Of a DNA stretch of 64,000 nucleotides, positions 12,601-27,600 are shown piece after piece. Source of the DNA: Mesaphorura yosii (Eukaryota > Arthropoda > Collembola > Poduromorpha > Tullbergiidae); the NCBI GenBank assembly GCA_009869945.1, contig WIXG01000135.1, positions 120,975-184,974 on the forward strand. Reading direction: 5' to 3'. Position 1 is the stretch's first letter, and each line of letters opens with the position of its first letter. The notes beneath the pieces were generated by a model. The model did not search any database, was not told where the DNA came from, and was given only the letters and a program-made list of their open reading frames with translations. The translations under genes and the position numbers were made by a program.

Positions 12601-15600
12601 CTGGTCAACTCTTCAAACCACTTTGATGCTCCGTTGGCTTCCCCGTTCGCAATTTAATTCCGAGAGCCTGATAACGAACAATGCATCTTTTGTGCTGGCA
12701 GGTCAGGTTTTGTTTACAAGACGGAAATATTGCTCGAAATGCAATGCAATTCAATCAGATTTGATTTATCTTCTTTTATTCGACTTTATGGTGTCAGAGT
12801 TGACACCATTCTTCTCTCACTTCTTCGCTCGCAGCTTGAGTAACACTTCTGTGGTCGATTACTCGCTGAATTGTCATATTTACTTGATTTATTGTGGACG
12901 AAGGTGAGAAACTGCTGAATAAATTTCAATACTGGTCGAATCTAATTAAGCAATTAGACACAAATATACTGCAAACCGTTTGTTCGCGGGATTTATGAAC
13001 TCGTTCGCGAAATTAATTCACCTGCAATTATAATTATGGCTTCTTTCTCATTGCCCATGTGCCATGTCATGTTTACAAGTTGTTCACATTAATGCGTAGA
13101 AGTTTTCACCAAATTGGCAGTCTTGCACCCTGCACTGCTGTAGGTCATCTACATCATATTTATTGTTATTACTGTACAATGCTCGTTTTGTAATCTTGCC
13201 AAGATGCATATTTTAGCTTTAAATCGTGTCGCAGTCACAGTCGCAGATTTCGCTGCACTTTACTTGACTTGGCTTGACACAGCACTGGGTTGCTTGTCTG
13301 CACTTAAGTAGGTTGATTGCCTGCACTTGTCATCTTCCTGTGCGGTGCGCATTATTTGTATTTTGTTCCGACTTGGTAAACAAATCATTCGAATGACAGC
13401 TCGTATTCGAGTTATTTGACAGGTTCTTTTGTCCTTACACCACGATTTGGACTTGTGTTGCGTTGTATACCGCGTCTGGGTTGGGGCAAAGGCAGCTGAA
13501 TGCTGAACCCTTTTCAATTACAAGTGCCAAAGTGCTCGCTACTCCCTTATCTTATCTATTCTCAATCTTGAGTAAATTCGTGGCATAAATCACCTTAAAT
13601 ACACAACGCAACGCGGCAATTTCACCCAAAGTATTCGAAACTTTCTTCCGTGAATGTTCCTTATCTTTGAATTCGACGTAAGTCGTGAATTGCAGAGATA
13701 AACGGCTGACCTTTCTTACCAAGGCCAGCATTCATGTCATGTCATAAATTCCCGTAGTGGCAATTATACCGAAAGCAAGCTCAGGAGGACGATTTCACCT
13801 GAGCTGAGATGAGTGAAGGCTTTCGTTTTGCTCGTTTCTTCCTGGTAATAAAAAATATCACCTCATCAGTGCAAATGGGAGCGATAATATTCATAACTTC
13901 ATAACTTTCCTATTCATTTTATCTGATTCTTTGACATTGAAGAATCGCAATCATTTCTTTTCAGTTTCAGTGTCATTTCCTTTTCTCTTTCCAGTTTTTC
14001 GACGAACGATTGCGTGCCTTCTTGTCTCTGAAGTTGAGAGAAAGCGTAAGGTTTCCGTCGGCGGTTTCCAGATAAATTGCTTGAGTTAATATTCATTTAT
14101 CATCCGACACGGCCGACCGATCCAGGCTTTTGTCTCATAATGAAGTGGAAATTTTTTAAGCCACCACGGCCTCCTATCTTTAGTCTTTTAAGTAAGGTGA
14201 AATGTTTCCATTTAACTACGTTTCCTGAACCTTGCATCGTGATAAGCAAACAATACATTTATCTTTGATGCTCAGATGCACTTCAGTCGTGTCTTGGCTT
14301 TGGCTTATTTAGCGGGAAAACTTTAATATTGACTTGCTGCACTTTAAGTGTAAAGTGCATCTTTCCGACGCAGTGCAACTCATGCGTTATGCTTTTTTTT
14401 CACCGACTTGGGACCAAGATGACATGTTTTCCTCTGAGATCGATAAGGGCAAGGCGTACACACTTGACAAGGTACATATAAAAGCGGCAGGGCATTCATT
14501 TCTCGGAAGGACGGCTGACGGCAAGGCAGGCTTTTAGTAGCGGACTCTGGCTCGAAGTTTGAATCGGTTGAGTTATCAAATAAGTAATATATTATTTTAA
14601 TGCTTGATTGTTTTCTCACTGAGGACAATTACTGCCTGCCTGGAATTCATTCGGGGCCGCGATGCGTGTTCCAGGAACAAAACATCGTTTTACTTTCAAG
14701 TTGACCCGAGGGTGGTGTTGCGTCGTGCGGGTCCACGACGGCCGTGGGTATCAACCACAAATTAGAATTGAGAGACGTCGAAAATGAAAATGAAATGTTG
14801 AAAGATTTCATTATTATCCAAATAAATTGTTGAATTGTGTTCTCCAGTTTCGGTTGAACCCTTAGTTGGTGATTGAAATCATGATTAAGCATCAGCGGTA
14901 TTTGAATAAGCACGTCTTCTTGAAGGGTCGTGACGCAACAATTCCACTCTGAGACTCTCCGTCGCTTGCCTGTTATTTATTTTGATGAATGTAAATTGGT
15001 GAAACGAGAATCTCTGCTATCTGTCCGTGGTGTAGCGGAGGGATGGATAATGGTAAAGAAAATATTTGAATTGAGAGGACAATGGGATGAGCCATCCATT
15101 GCGATATGGCATGGGTGAGGTAGATCATGGACATTGCTGTCATGGAGCCTCTGCTGACGGCTCTCCGTTCTCGTCTCGTACTTTTCCAGAGGAAATCATT
15201 CAAGTTAAAATCTCCAATTTATAAGCGCTGCACGTGTCATCGTCGCGTCGTCGTGATTTCCGAACCCCGAACAAAAATGCAATGCTTTTAGTAAATTTGC
15301 CTCAACCCTGTCTACGCATCGCGTGCTTGAATGAGCGATCTTCCTGCCATTGGCTTAACAAGCAGAAAAAATCAAATCGGGAAATTACAGTGTCGGTTGT
15401 TCACGAAGAAGAGTGCAAGAAGAATGCGAGAGATGAAATTCCAATTTTCCACGCTCGACTGAAGTTGACTCGGTCATGGACTCTTTATGGAAGAACAATG
15501 CTCCATGTGTTAATGCTTTTCTACTCTGCACGGCACAGTCTAAGACAACTATGGAAAGCTTTAGCTCTGTCCATAGCACATTTTTATCATCGTCTCACGA

Positions 15601-18600
15601 TTCCATTACCTGCAGCCACGGAAAAAGTAGTATCCCGTTGTTTTCAATTCCATGTCATCATGTAGGAACCGAGCTCATGAAATAACTTTTCATTAACCTT
15701 GAATTACGTCCTGCGTCTTCGTGCGCTGTAGAAGTAAAGAGTTGAAAGGAGTTTTATTGGAAAAGTTCGCCTGGCCCAGCCCAGCCCGGAAAGTAAAAAC
15801 TGAGAAATGGAAAAATAATGTATCAAATTGATGGCTCAGTCAGTCTCAATGCAGAATGTAGTTGCAGTACAAAGAAAGAGTTCATGTCGTGCAAATGCAT
15901 TGTGCATTTCCACACTTTAGCTGTAGTCTATGGATTTTTAAAACTGCTCGGTTTCAGGAAGTTTGGGTCTTCTAATCAGAAACCATTTATCTTCACTCGT
16001 TGGTCGGGTCGTGAGCCTAAATTTGGCTTTATGCTTGCTGCCTGCCGTGCTGTTTCTCGAAGCACGTCAAATATTGATTCATGGGATGATTGGAATGATA
16101 TGGGGCACTCGCTGCTATAATTTATACACCAGATGAAGGATGAACTTGTATCTTGGGCGAAAAGCGAAATGTGAATGCGTGCACTTGAAAAATTGAAACT
16201 GAGGGCTGTTAGCTCGCTCAGCCGGTATCAAATTATATATGATTACCCAAAAACTGCTCCCTTGGGTGTGATCTTATCCTGGATTTCATTGTAATTGTGT
16301 TTTCGTGCGCGAATTTGTGCGATATGATGCTATACTTTGACTTAATTAAAATCGAATAATCCGCGGACGCAGGGTGGATCTTAAGTTTGCTGCATTCATT
16401 AATTTAGATGGAAATTCTAGCTTAGTTCTAGCTCAGCGAATAACTGACCAACCCAATCCAATGTCTTATCAACTCTGTTTGCTTTCTATTTTCAGGGCTA
16501 CTTGGAGCACTGGAGAGTCAACCCAGACAACACACTACCGTCAGATCATTTACTGGAACTTTTCAATAACATTGAAGAAATTCATCAATTCAATAGGTTA
16601 GACATTTACATCGTTTAGGCTGACACGCGGTGATTGATTAAGCCCAAGCACTAATTTTGTCATCTGTTTCCCTTCGCTTTCTTTCATGCAGTGAATTCCT
16701 CACACAATTGGAAGGTTGCGGTTTGAACCCGATCCATGTGGCTCAGTGTTTCGTGACAAAGAACGAAGGATTCTCAATTTATACTCAATACTGCACTAAT
16801 TATCCTCGGTAAGTTCATTATGTACTCAGAAACCTAATTTCTTCTTTTACCCTTCCGTCACTGCACAAAAGACGGCATGTTTCTTTGAAGCTTGGCGGTG
16901 CGTCCCGTTTTGTGCACATAAACCTGGCTTAATGCAGGGATCATGTTTGCCAACCGGGAGAGGATTGTACTCACTGCTAATGGATCATACAGCATACTGC
17001 TAATACTGTATATGTATTAGAGTTTTACCCCTTTGCTTTGGCTAGTCTTCGTCTCGAATTCTGGATATTAATGGATAGGAGGCTGAGAACGAAAAAGCAG
17101 CCAAGTGAAGTCTGAGTTAAAAATGACAATGCAATTTTTAAATTAATCATTCATCCCTTCCGCGGCTAAATTCCAAATAATATCGAGACCACCAAGCGGC
17201 TTTCATTTTCATTTGAATTCAATTTCAATTTTCTTTGGCTTTGTTTACATTACAAGAATTCGAGTCAGGTTCAAGTGCTGCTACTTGGCTCATAATCGTA
17301 CGGCTTCATGTGGCATGAGAAAGTACACAGTTGCGGTTAGATCAGGGTAGAATTAATGGGATTTTGTACTCTGGCAGGTTGATGATTTAAAAAGGCAAAT
17401 ATTGGCAGGTCAGTGAAGCCAAAAAACTTGCACTACGGTTTTGCACTGGTTGAATTTGCAGATTCGATTATTATCTCTCGCGCAATAACCCTGCCTTGCC
17501 TTAAATTGCCACTCCAACTCGAGTTCGTATGTGCCTTTGCCAACTGTGCATCGTGCTGAAAACAATGTTACTACATATAAGGAAAAGGAAATTAATATTT
17601 CCTTAAATAATGGCAACAATTCGTTGAGGTTGTTAGCATCATGAATTAATATCATGTTAAGCTGCTGTCTCGCGTTGCGTGCAGCCTCTTTACTGTAAAG
17701 AGCTCAGCGAAAACGTTTGGTAGAAATACTTTTATTGTCATTATCATTGTCATTGCCAATGCCAGCAGCACAGAAGCGTCAAACGTCTTCAGGATTCACT
17801 TTGCGTGTCGGTGTGAGATTCTATTACATAATGAATTTTAATTCGCTCTTGGAGATTAAAAATATAAATTCACGGCGTGGCTTGGCGTGGCACTGACCTA
17901 CAACATTGAAGCTGATGCATCGAGTCCGTCTCAGTTTCAGCGTGGCTACTTCGCACTTCACGAGAATTCACAAAAAATTGGTTTCACAGCACGATGATAA
18001 TGTAAATAGTGATAGTGCCTTTCACGGGAAGGGATCGACATACTACCTGCCTTTGGGTGAAGTCGTTGGCCAAGCTTTCAATTTCATTTTCTGAGAGTCA
18101 TTGTCCAAATGTGCGTAAAACAGAGCAAAAATGCAAACGTCTGCACGATGGATGATGCCAATTGGCAAAAAATCATTTTTTTTGCAGGCAAATGACAAAA
18201 GAAATTTAGATATCAATTTGCACAATATTAAAACCCTTTCATTCTGCTTCGCGCTGGAGGCTCGGGTGTTATGTGATATGACAGCATGAAGGCTGGCTTT
18301 TGTGAGGAAATGAAATTGCAAGTTTTGACAGCAAAAAGTTAATTGCATGTGTTATGATCATGAAAATTACGTCTATTACTTCATTCACTCCAACGAAGCC
18401 TTCTTTGGGTGCGAAATTATATGCAATTCGTTCCAATCTTGATAGCGTATGATTATTATTCGGAAATTGATTTCTGTGTAAGAAAATTAAACGCCAAGCT
18501 TGAAGCTGCGAATTTTGGAATTTTTGAGCTCTGGCCAGAATTCCACACCTTCACACGCCGTTTTTGACGGAGTCAGGTTTTAAAATCTAATGAAATTACA

Positions 18601-21600
18601 ATTTATTAATGAGTGAATTTCTGAGGTTAATCAAACGGGCCAAGAAGTCCATGGGTGGTATTTAAATTACTGATATGAATTGCATACTTGGCTCACACGC
18701 ACAAGGCAGAGGTAACCCATAAATTTATTCATTGCTGCTCGAATCAATGTAAATCTTCTCACACGGTTCGAGTTAATTCGTAACCTGTCAGAGCTTGGTG
18801 TCATTCTCATTAAGGCGTTGATGTTAATGTGCCAGCACAAAATATTTATTTGCACTGCTGGTGCTCCTCCAACACATTATTGAACTCCATTTGCATAATT
18901 TAACGTCAAATCCTTCATTTTGGGCTGTACCAGCGTTCTTACGATGGGTGAGTTGGAAGTTTCTACGAAAGACTCGTGTAACTTTTCCTTTTTTATGTAG
19001 TACAAGAATTTATCGCGGTTTTAAGTTGGGAAATGTCATACTTTAGAAAGAAGTTGTTCAATAATTTGTATTTTAATTCGTGAGAGTGAAATTCTGTCTT
19101 GGTCTGGTCTCAGTTTCAGTGACAGTCGTGCTCTTGCTCTTCTTTTTCTGCCCCTGACTCTTGACATTGGCGAAACACACCCTCGCAATTACAATTACGG
19201 ACTTCTTTGCATTGCGTTGCTTTGCTCTTCCTGCTTACTTGTTGTGCTTCGTACTTGTTTATTGTTGTTACTTGTCTCTTATTTCGCTTCATGTCGTGTG
19301 TTTGTCATCTGCTTAATGCCAGGCCAGAGCCTGGTTTAGTTTATGAGCAAGCGAATGAATGAGACGCAAAACTTGCATTCAAAATTCCAAGTTCACTGAC
19401 TTTGACCAAATATTTTTTACATGTCGTTTCACACGACAGCTTACAGCTTTATAGAGTTCAGGAACATGTGCATGGTCTCCATTGAATGAGACCCATTGTA
19501 TTGAATGTGGTTTTGTTGCAGACGAAAATACAGATGCACTTTCAATTTCATTTCATTTCATGCCTAATCTAATCTGTAACAAAGTCCGAATCTTTGACAG
19601 GCCGACAAATGCATTCGTATTCGCGCAGACTATGATTAAATTGACCGGTGGAAGACATTCAATTAATGTCAATGCATGACGTGAGAATTCAGTGCAGTTC
19701 AGTATCAAAAGATCAAGACGATAACTCTGCCAGTTTGGTAGCCGGCACCAGAATCCAATTAAGAATGTGTGAAACCCACGCTGACTTGGATGAGTGCTAA
19801 ATATTGCTTGCCCTTTGTGTGTAATTGTTAAAATTGCGTAATGCATGCATGCATAAAAACTAGTACTTGTTTGCAGTTGTATGCACTTGCAAGGAGCTTT
19901 CTTGTAATTGAAACTTTGCAATTGACTCGACTCGACCGACTCCTTTCATGCAGATTTTATGCGTTGACTTCATCCGGTTAAAAAAATTATGAGCTGAATA
20001 CAATTTTGGGTCACTTCCTTCGCTGTTCAATTGTTATGCGTTGGCGTCGAATCAGCGTGGAGCACGCACAACCATTGAAAGGGTTTGACAAACTTCGCTG
20101 CTTCTCAGCAACTACAGGCAGCACAGTTCATCGAGACAAACTCCAATGGTATTGAATTCTAAATATAAATTGTAACTTGCACTTTCGTTTAGTTTACATT
20201 TTGCATCCGTGTTGACGGGCAGTGTACGTGAATATAACATGATGTACGATTCACGAATTGCCATTGTACTGCATTTCATTACGTAACACTGTCTATTTTT
20301 AAACTGGCTGAGAATGCGATATCAATTCATAACTCAGCATCAGCAATTGGCATGATCTGTGCGCGACATTCGTTGACATCGCGTTGACATGCCTTTAACC
20401 CTCAATTGGCTCATTTTCCTACTCACTTTTGGCTGATCCAGATCAGAGTTGCTAATATGACATTTATTTCTTCTTTTACAGGACAATGTCATTACTGACG
20501 GAGATGATGAGACAGGAACAATCAGCTAAATTATTCCGTGAGCGCCAAGCTGCGTTGAGTCACACGTTGCCGCTGGGCTCGTATCTTCTGAAACCTGTCC
20601 AGAGGATTCTCAAATACCATCTCCTGCTTCAGGTAAGGACTCGAACTTGGACTGCATTCTTGTCTCGTCTCGTAGATTAGTGCGCCAGGAGAGCGAAAGC
20701 AGTGGAATTTGGAAGTCGCAACAAGAAGAGGGGCAACGAAGATGAAGAAATGAGAATAGCATTGCCGAGGGATGAGATCACACTCAAGATTCAGCACGCA
20801 GATTATGTCCAAGTCAACTACAGTGCAATGTCACTAATGAACTCGTTCCTGTTGCCGGCACTGTGCTTATGATCTCGTCACCTAATCGAACGTGATAGTG
20901 ATAATTGTGTCAATCCTGTTGGCACATTTCTGCTTCAAGTCTTTAATACCAATTTTGTCATCACATTTCGTATTTCGTGTCAGCAGGTTGCCTACATTTA
21001 ATCAATGTCTTCTTTTCTCTGTGGTTTCTTGCAGAATATTGTGAAGCACTACGACCGTGAAGCTGAAGGCTACGATGTGATTGTTGAAGCTTTATCCGCA
21101 ATGACAAACATCGCTCATCATATCAACGATATGAAGGTAAGTGATTATACTGATTATGGAACAAGATTTATTAATTTAGTGAGTTGAATGGGAGCCGATA
21201 GGAGATAAAGCTATTATGTGAAGCGTGGTCGATTTATTGACAGTTGACAATTTATTTCTTTTTAGCGGAGACACGAGCATGCTGTGCGAGTTCAAGAAAT
21301 CCAATCTTTGCTGTACGGCTGGCAGGTAATGAACTTACTCGACAATACAACAATTTATACAACCAGTTGTCTGCTTAAATGGAATAATGGACTTAAAGCC
21401 ATGCCGAGGTTGAAATGTTGTTGGACATTGAGGAAGTGAGATTTCTTTTCTTCATCTTACGAAAAATGCATGCAGGGCCGGCCAGCGATTTAGTTCACAA
21501 AGTCAGAGAGTCAAAAGATCTCAGGAGGTAGTCAAAATCAACTCATCATCATCTCGTTTCGTCTTGTCATGCCCGCTGTTGATGTTGCTGTGATGGCCAA

Positions 21601-24600
21601 TGTCATGAACAGCATCAACAGGAACTAAAAGAGTTGGCTTTAACGCTAAGCATTCGCCATTCGCATGTTTTGCTTTGTTTACCAATACACTTAGTGTCGA
21701 GATCGAATCAGCAATGACGATGACGGTGATGAGAATTTCGGGCTCGCTCGTCCAGGCTGGACTAAATATAAAATTTCATGTGCACGTGAGTCATGGCCAC
21801 GACCGAGCATCTCAGAACAGAAAATGAAGATAAATAAAATCTTAATACCCTTCAAAACGAATGTAATGTAATGCTTAGAGTCACAAGTCAAGAAACTCGA
21901 AACACGAGAGAGAAAAAATTGAAGGGTTTTCGAATCCTGGATTTGTGGAGAGATTTAAATTTTGACTTGAGTCATATTTGAGAAGCTGGCCCATGTGCGT
22001 AATTATTTATAAACTCTCGCGTCGCATTATTGATGCTGTTGTTGACGCTTATGATGATGAAGACGAAAGACGGTACATCCATTGCATGAATGCATTCAAA
22101 AATTATTACGCAATGCAAATTCAGTGCAGCGCGGTGCAGTGAGAGAATTCGATTTTTTCAATGCGCAGGGTTGCTGCAAGAGATTGAGATGAATGAGCAT
22201 AATCTGTGACTGCATTAGTTCATAATTTACTCAAGTTCTCTCTTTTCAATTTCAGTTATGCACTTTCCTTGTTGACTATTTATTTACAGAGGATGCATTT
22301 CATAAATAATATGTGGTTGTGGCCGTGACGGGTAGGGCCGTGCATTATTGCATTTCATTTCAAGTACAAGCTCCGCTCGGGTTTCAACCCTTTCTATCTA
22401 CGGCCACGTAAGCATTCATGCACTGATACGGCCTTTCCAATCACTTTATAAATGTTAATTCAAATGTAAAGTCAAGCATTCTTCAAAGCCAAAGCGATCT
22501 TCGTCTTCATCTCCGTCGGGTCTCAGTTTCCCATTCCTATGTCGAACAATTCAATTTCCATTTCGTTTCAACCCTTTTAGCACAATTGCGATGGAGTTCA
22601 TGCAGATGCATTAATTATTCGAATTATTCATGCTTGCATTTGTCAATATTGAATCACTGAAGAATGCACATGAAAGAAAGTGAAGAAAGGAGCTGGCCGT
22701 GCAGCATGCATTACGCAATCTGTCCACCATCATAATTACACATTCCGCCGCTGTCAATCAGTGAGGGATTCTTAACACGAACAATTTGTCATTTTCCTGT
22801 AAGACGAGCAAGAACCGTTATAAAGTAGATTTAGTATTCAGACAGGTCCGGTCCGTTACGTGAGCGATCGTTTTCAATTGAACTCTGATTGTGATTATCA
22901 TGTTCACGTTTTCATTTCATTTGAAGTGCAGTGCGTGCATTGTGTTCGGTTGAGTCTAGACATGGACATAATTACACGGAACAAGCAGGAAATGGTTTCC
23001 TTTTATGTACACTTGTGAAGATTGCTAATAATCATGTTACCAGGCGCAGATAGATGGCTCAATATGGAAAAAATTCCGTAGTAATGATAATCAGACGACC
23101 AAAATAATTAGCTATAGTTTGGCATATGTGTGAGTGCGACAGTTACTTACGCATTACACTTGCATTGGCGAATATACGAATTCCGACTACATAAAAGGGC
23201 AATTGTAATCGCCACATGGCAGACACAGGAAAGTCTGAGTCGCGTATTTCTCGGCCTAGCTTAGATTATGTAACCGGTAATTCTTCTTTAGTTCCTACTC
23301 ATCACTGAGGCACGGCAGGAAAGAATTACGGTCTGCGATCCGAAGCCCAGATAAATTTTGACAGGGATAAGCAATGTTTCATGTCCTGCACCATATTTTT
23401 ACTTGTCATTTACTTCTAGGCTCTGAATATTAAATAATGAATGTCTGATGTCTCAATCTACCTTTTGTCTTTCTTGTCTCTTGCAGGGCGAAGACTTGAC
23501 TACGTACGGTGAGCTGTGTGCTGAAGGCACATTTCGAATGTACGGAGCGAAAGCACTGCGACACGTCTTCCTCTTCGACAAGATGCTGCTAATTGCCAAG
23601 AAGAAGGAAGATGGGATTCTAATTTACAAGTCCTTTATTATGGTGAGTTAATTACGTAATTATCCGGTTGATCAGAGGAATGGGGTTCGTTTTATGGCAG
23701 AGATCGATAATTTTAATGATTATTTTCCATTAAAGGAAACCGTTTTTCATTCTGATTTTGATGCTATACTGCTGCTGTGGGTCCTAAATCAGATTGCTTG
23801 CTTTTACTTTTGAATCGCGATACAAGGCGCAGCCAATGCAATGATAAATGTGTCGTCTGTCTCCGGAACTCTGTCCTTCTGGAAGCCAGTAGACAATGGC
23901 ATTGGTTTTCCGTAGTTTTGACTCCGGGCTCCGAGACAATTTTTTTTTATAAAAATAAATTGATATTGATACGGCTCCTTTACTTAACGATCCAAGTTCA
24001 AATTCAGTGCAGCAGTCGTGAAACAAAACAAGACAACAAAAGTCTCGGTCCAGCAAGCCAGGCCTCTTTCCCTCAACTCTTCGCTTGTGTGGGCACTGTC
24101 CATTTATATAATTCTCATGTATCATTTCTCATTGTCCTCGACCGAGGCACAAACACTGAAACAAAACAACGCCTAAGACAAGTATTCGTTCACAACTCAA
24201 TTTAGAATCGAATCCTTGACCATAAAAAGATAAATTCCCATTCCTTTGTGTTAGTGTGTGCTCGTTGGGCCGATGATATATTTACTTGATTTGGTTTGGC
24301 TTGACTGACTTCATTTTGGCTTTGTTTCAACATTCACAGTGCTCGAATTTGATGTTGATCGAGAGCGTCCCGGCTGGTTAGTTTCCTTTCTTTCATTACT
24401 TTAACATTGAGGTCTTACGCAAAAGCAGCAAAATTAATGCATTTTATTTAATTTTCAGAGCCATTAAGTTTTCACGTCATACCCTTTGACAATCCAAGGC
24501 TCCAGTGCACGCTGCAGGTAAGATTTATTACTCGCATTCAAATGAGTGGGCAGGTTCGGTTTCAGAAATCAGTTGAGTGGTGACTTGGAATTAATGTCTT

Positions 24601-27600
24601 CATTCTTAATTTCAATTATGTCCACTTTTCCAAGCAATGTTGAAATTTTGTGCGACCGACACTGCCCTGCCCACGACTTACTTTGTCTATTATGTATTGT
24701 CATGATCTCGGCTTTCACTTTCGCTTTTTTCTGAATGCAGGCTCGAAATCTGGAACATAAACGTGAATGGACTTTGCAGATCAAAAGAGTTATTCTGGAA
24801 AACTATCATGCTGTCATTCCAATTCATGCGCGTCAGCTTGTAATGGAATTGGGCCAGTATAGACCAGAAGGTACGTGACACTCGAATGTTTATATTATGC
24901 GGCTGAATGAAACCACGCATGTAGCAGGTCAAGCTGTGTTGTATTGGGTTACCGGTTCCTTGAGTCCAGTCTTAATGCAATGCATTTGTAAACCAACTTC
25001 GTAGAGCCGAAGCCTGTAGCCTAGCCTGAAGGAGCCTGAAGGCGGCACTCAAATTAACAATGAATTACAAACGTGTTGTAATCATTTCAAGTCATGCATG
25101 AAATTGACCCACCTCTTATCCTTAATCCTTATCTGCTTTATTGTTATCCTCGCCGTAGAGTCGAGTTCCAGACCCCATCGTACACCTCTTTATTTTTGTT
25201 TTCCCTATTTATCACCTGTATTGTACGTGAACCTGCTGCAAATATTCTCCCTTTTCTTTTCTTGGAGTCCGTCGGTCGACCTCCCTCGTGGATTTGGAAT
25301 GCATACAAATTACATCATTTAGGCAATGTATAAACACAAGCACAACAAAACACGTACCATTATTTGTATTCTTGTCTTGGATCTTATCATAACCCGAAAA
25401 CTTTCTGACACGGCTTCACACACGAGAAATTTCATGTTTCAGCTTCATTTGTACATACGAGCACGTTCGTAATTTATATGTGTTGTATTTATAGATGAAG
25501 CGGTCTCGAATGAAAAGGTTCAGACCAAAAGACAGCACTCGGCACCGGAATACCTCGAGCGGAGAAAACAGGAGAAGGAGCGCAGAAAGGCAGAATCCAG
25601 TCTGAAGGCAAAGCTGAGACGAACCAGGAAAAATGACCCAATCAGCCCAAAGTCAGAGGTAATATTTTGCGCTTAAATAGAAAGAATTTCACAATGATAG
25701 AAAGATATCTGCAGTAATTCCTTAACTTAATCTTAAGCCAAATTCCTTCACGCATGATGCGAGACAACTATAGACAGCTGGACAGGCAGGGCAGTAAAGG
25801 AGGTTGATCTCTCTTTTGCTGCCCTGATACATTTTTCTGACAAGATTGGAAATGGAATTTATTAATAATGAAATCTGTAGAGAAATGAACTGGGCGCTGC
25901 AAGAATGAAATGAATGGCAAAATCATAGGGTCTGTCAGTCATTCGGAAGTCTAACTCAATCATTTTTATCAGCTGCTACCCCATTGTAGCATAGCATAGT
26001 TTTGCTCCAAAATTGATAAGTAAAGAAGCGAAAAGGCTCGCCCGTCCGTCTGACTGCATTGCCGGTTTATTTCCGACGGTATTTTTTTATAGTAAAGTGA
26101 AGATAAGATGCGTCAACAAGAAAGTCGTCTTGTCAAGTGTATGCGAGCCTACACTACACTGTAGAAAGCAGAAGAGTGGACCGAGATAAATGTTAATAAA
26201 AATAATTTTGTTCGAAATGAATTTCCTTAGACTTTGACATGCAGAGATGGAGCATTCAGTCTGTCGCTTTCCATTCAATTTTATTGGCGTAACGAAGCTG
26301 AACTTGAAACGCGAAACCGGGTGCATATTTACTTAATTTTTTCTTGCAGTCCCCTTCGATAGTACGCCGCGGGAGTCGAAGACCTCTCGTAGTGGACAGC
26401 ACACCAATCAATACGACACCGAATGATGACGACGAGGGTAGAAGTGGCAGTGGTGGCAAGAATCGAGAAACTGGAATCGATCGTAAAATGAGCAGCGCCA
26501 GTTGTCCGCCTTCTGGCACAACAAATACAGAGCAGCGATTGGTAAGTCATTAACATCAATCACTATCATTGTACAATTTCCTTCGTATTGTGTCGGATTC
26601 TTCCTTAGAACTGGAGATAATGAGTAGAAATGCGGGGCGAAGGCGAAATGAGTGAACGTGCAATTTGTGTGTATCCAACGCGCGTCGCTTCTTGAGTAGG
26701 AGATAAATCAAAGAGTATCAGTGAATGAAAAATCCAACAAGTTTCGCGAGCCACACAGAAAAAGTTCAGCGCATTACATAACAGAGCTTAATTTTTCTGT
26801 GGGCTGTGAGGGTAGAAGATTAGATTTATTTATGACTTCTCGACTTTTCTGTTGTTATTTGATATAATGCGTCCCTTAGTGAGTTTTACACAAATGAAAA
26901 GTGGATGCATTCTCACGTATACGCTTGCTGAAAATTCGAAAATAATAACCGCTGATTGATTGTCTGGTTTAGGTGAAGAAGTTGAGTGGTTGGAGAAGGA
27001 AATCGGAGCCAGGATTCTACGAGAATGGAGTCCAGACAGACAAAACGCATGGATCGATGTCTCCAGCACATGACACATCAATCTCGACTCTTGATTCCAC
27101 TGAAAGCATCGGCGAGGCCGAAGATGAAGGGGAGGAAGACGAGTCGTGTTCCTCACACATTGATCTTTGCAACGACGACGTGGAGGAATCCGTCCGTCCG
27201 CGTATTGAAGAGCGAAGGGAGTCTGTTGAGGAAATTGTAGGCCAGTTGGTGATGCAGAATTTTGAATTTCAACGAATATTGAGCAAACAGAGATTGGCAC
27301 ATTTGAGGAAGACGATTACACAACATCAACAACGCCACCTCAAGCAGAGCCGACTGAACGAAGAAGACTCCGCATCCGAAACAGAGACGGAGGAGTCGGT
27401 TGACAGTCCAACGCGACGAAGAACTGCTGCACCAAGCATGAATGCGAATAAGCGCACTGAATTAATTAACAACAATAATGGAGTCAGCAATTGCACAACT
27501 GGAAGCCAGGTTTCGTCATCTGCGAATGGAATTGGCTCTTCTACGTCAGACATGAATGAAAACAGTACGGAAAATATTAATAACGTGGATGAAACGAGCG

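Noticed and set aside
23777-24205. 142-codon plus-strand open frame in PLEKHG intron 8
   Set aside because: No domain or motif, an overlapping antisense frame, and it lies between PH-domain exons joined by clear homology.
26830-27300. 156-codon minus-strand frame opposite the last GEF exon
   Set aside because: It is a shadow of the real coding strand, with no motif of its own.
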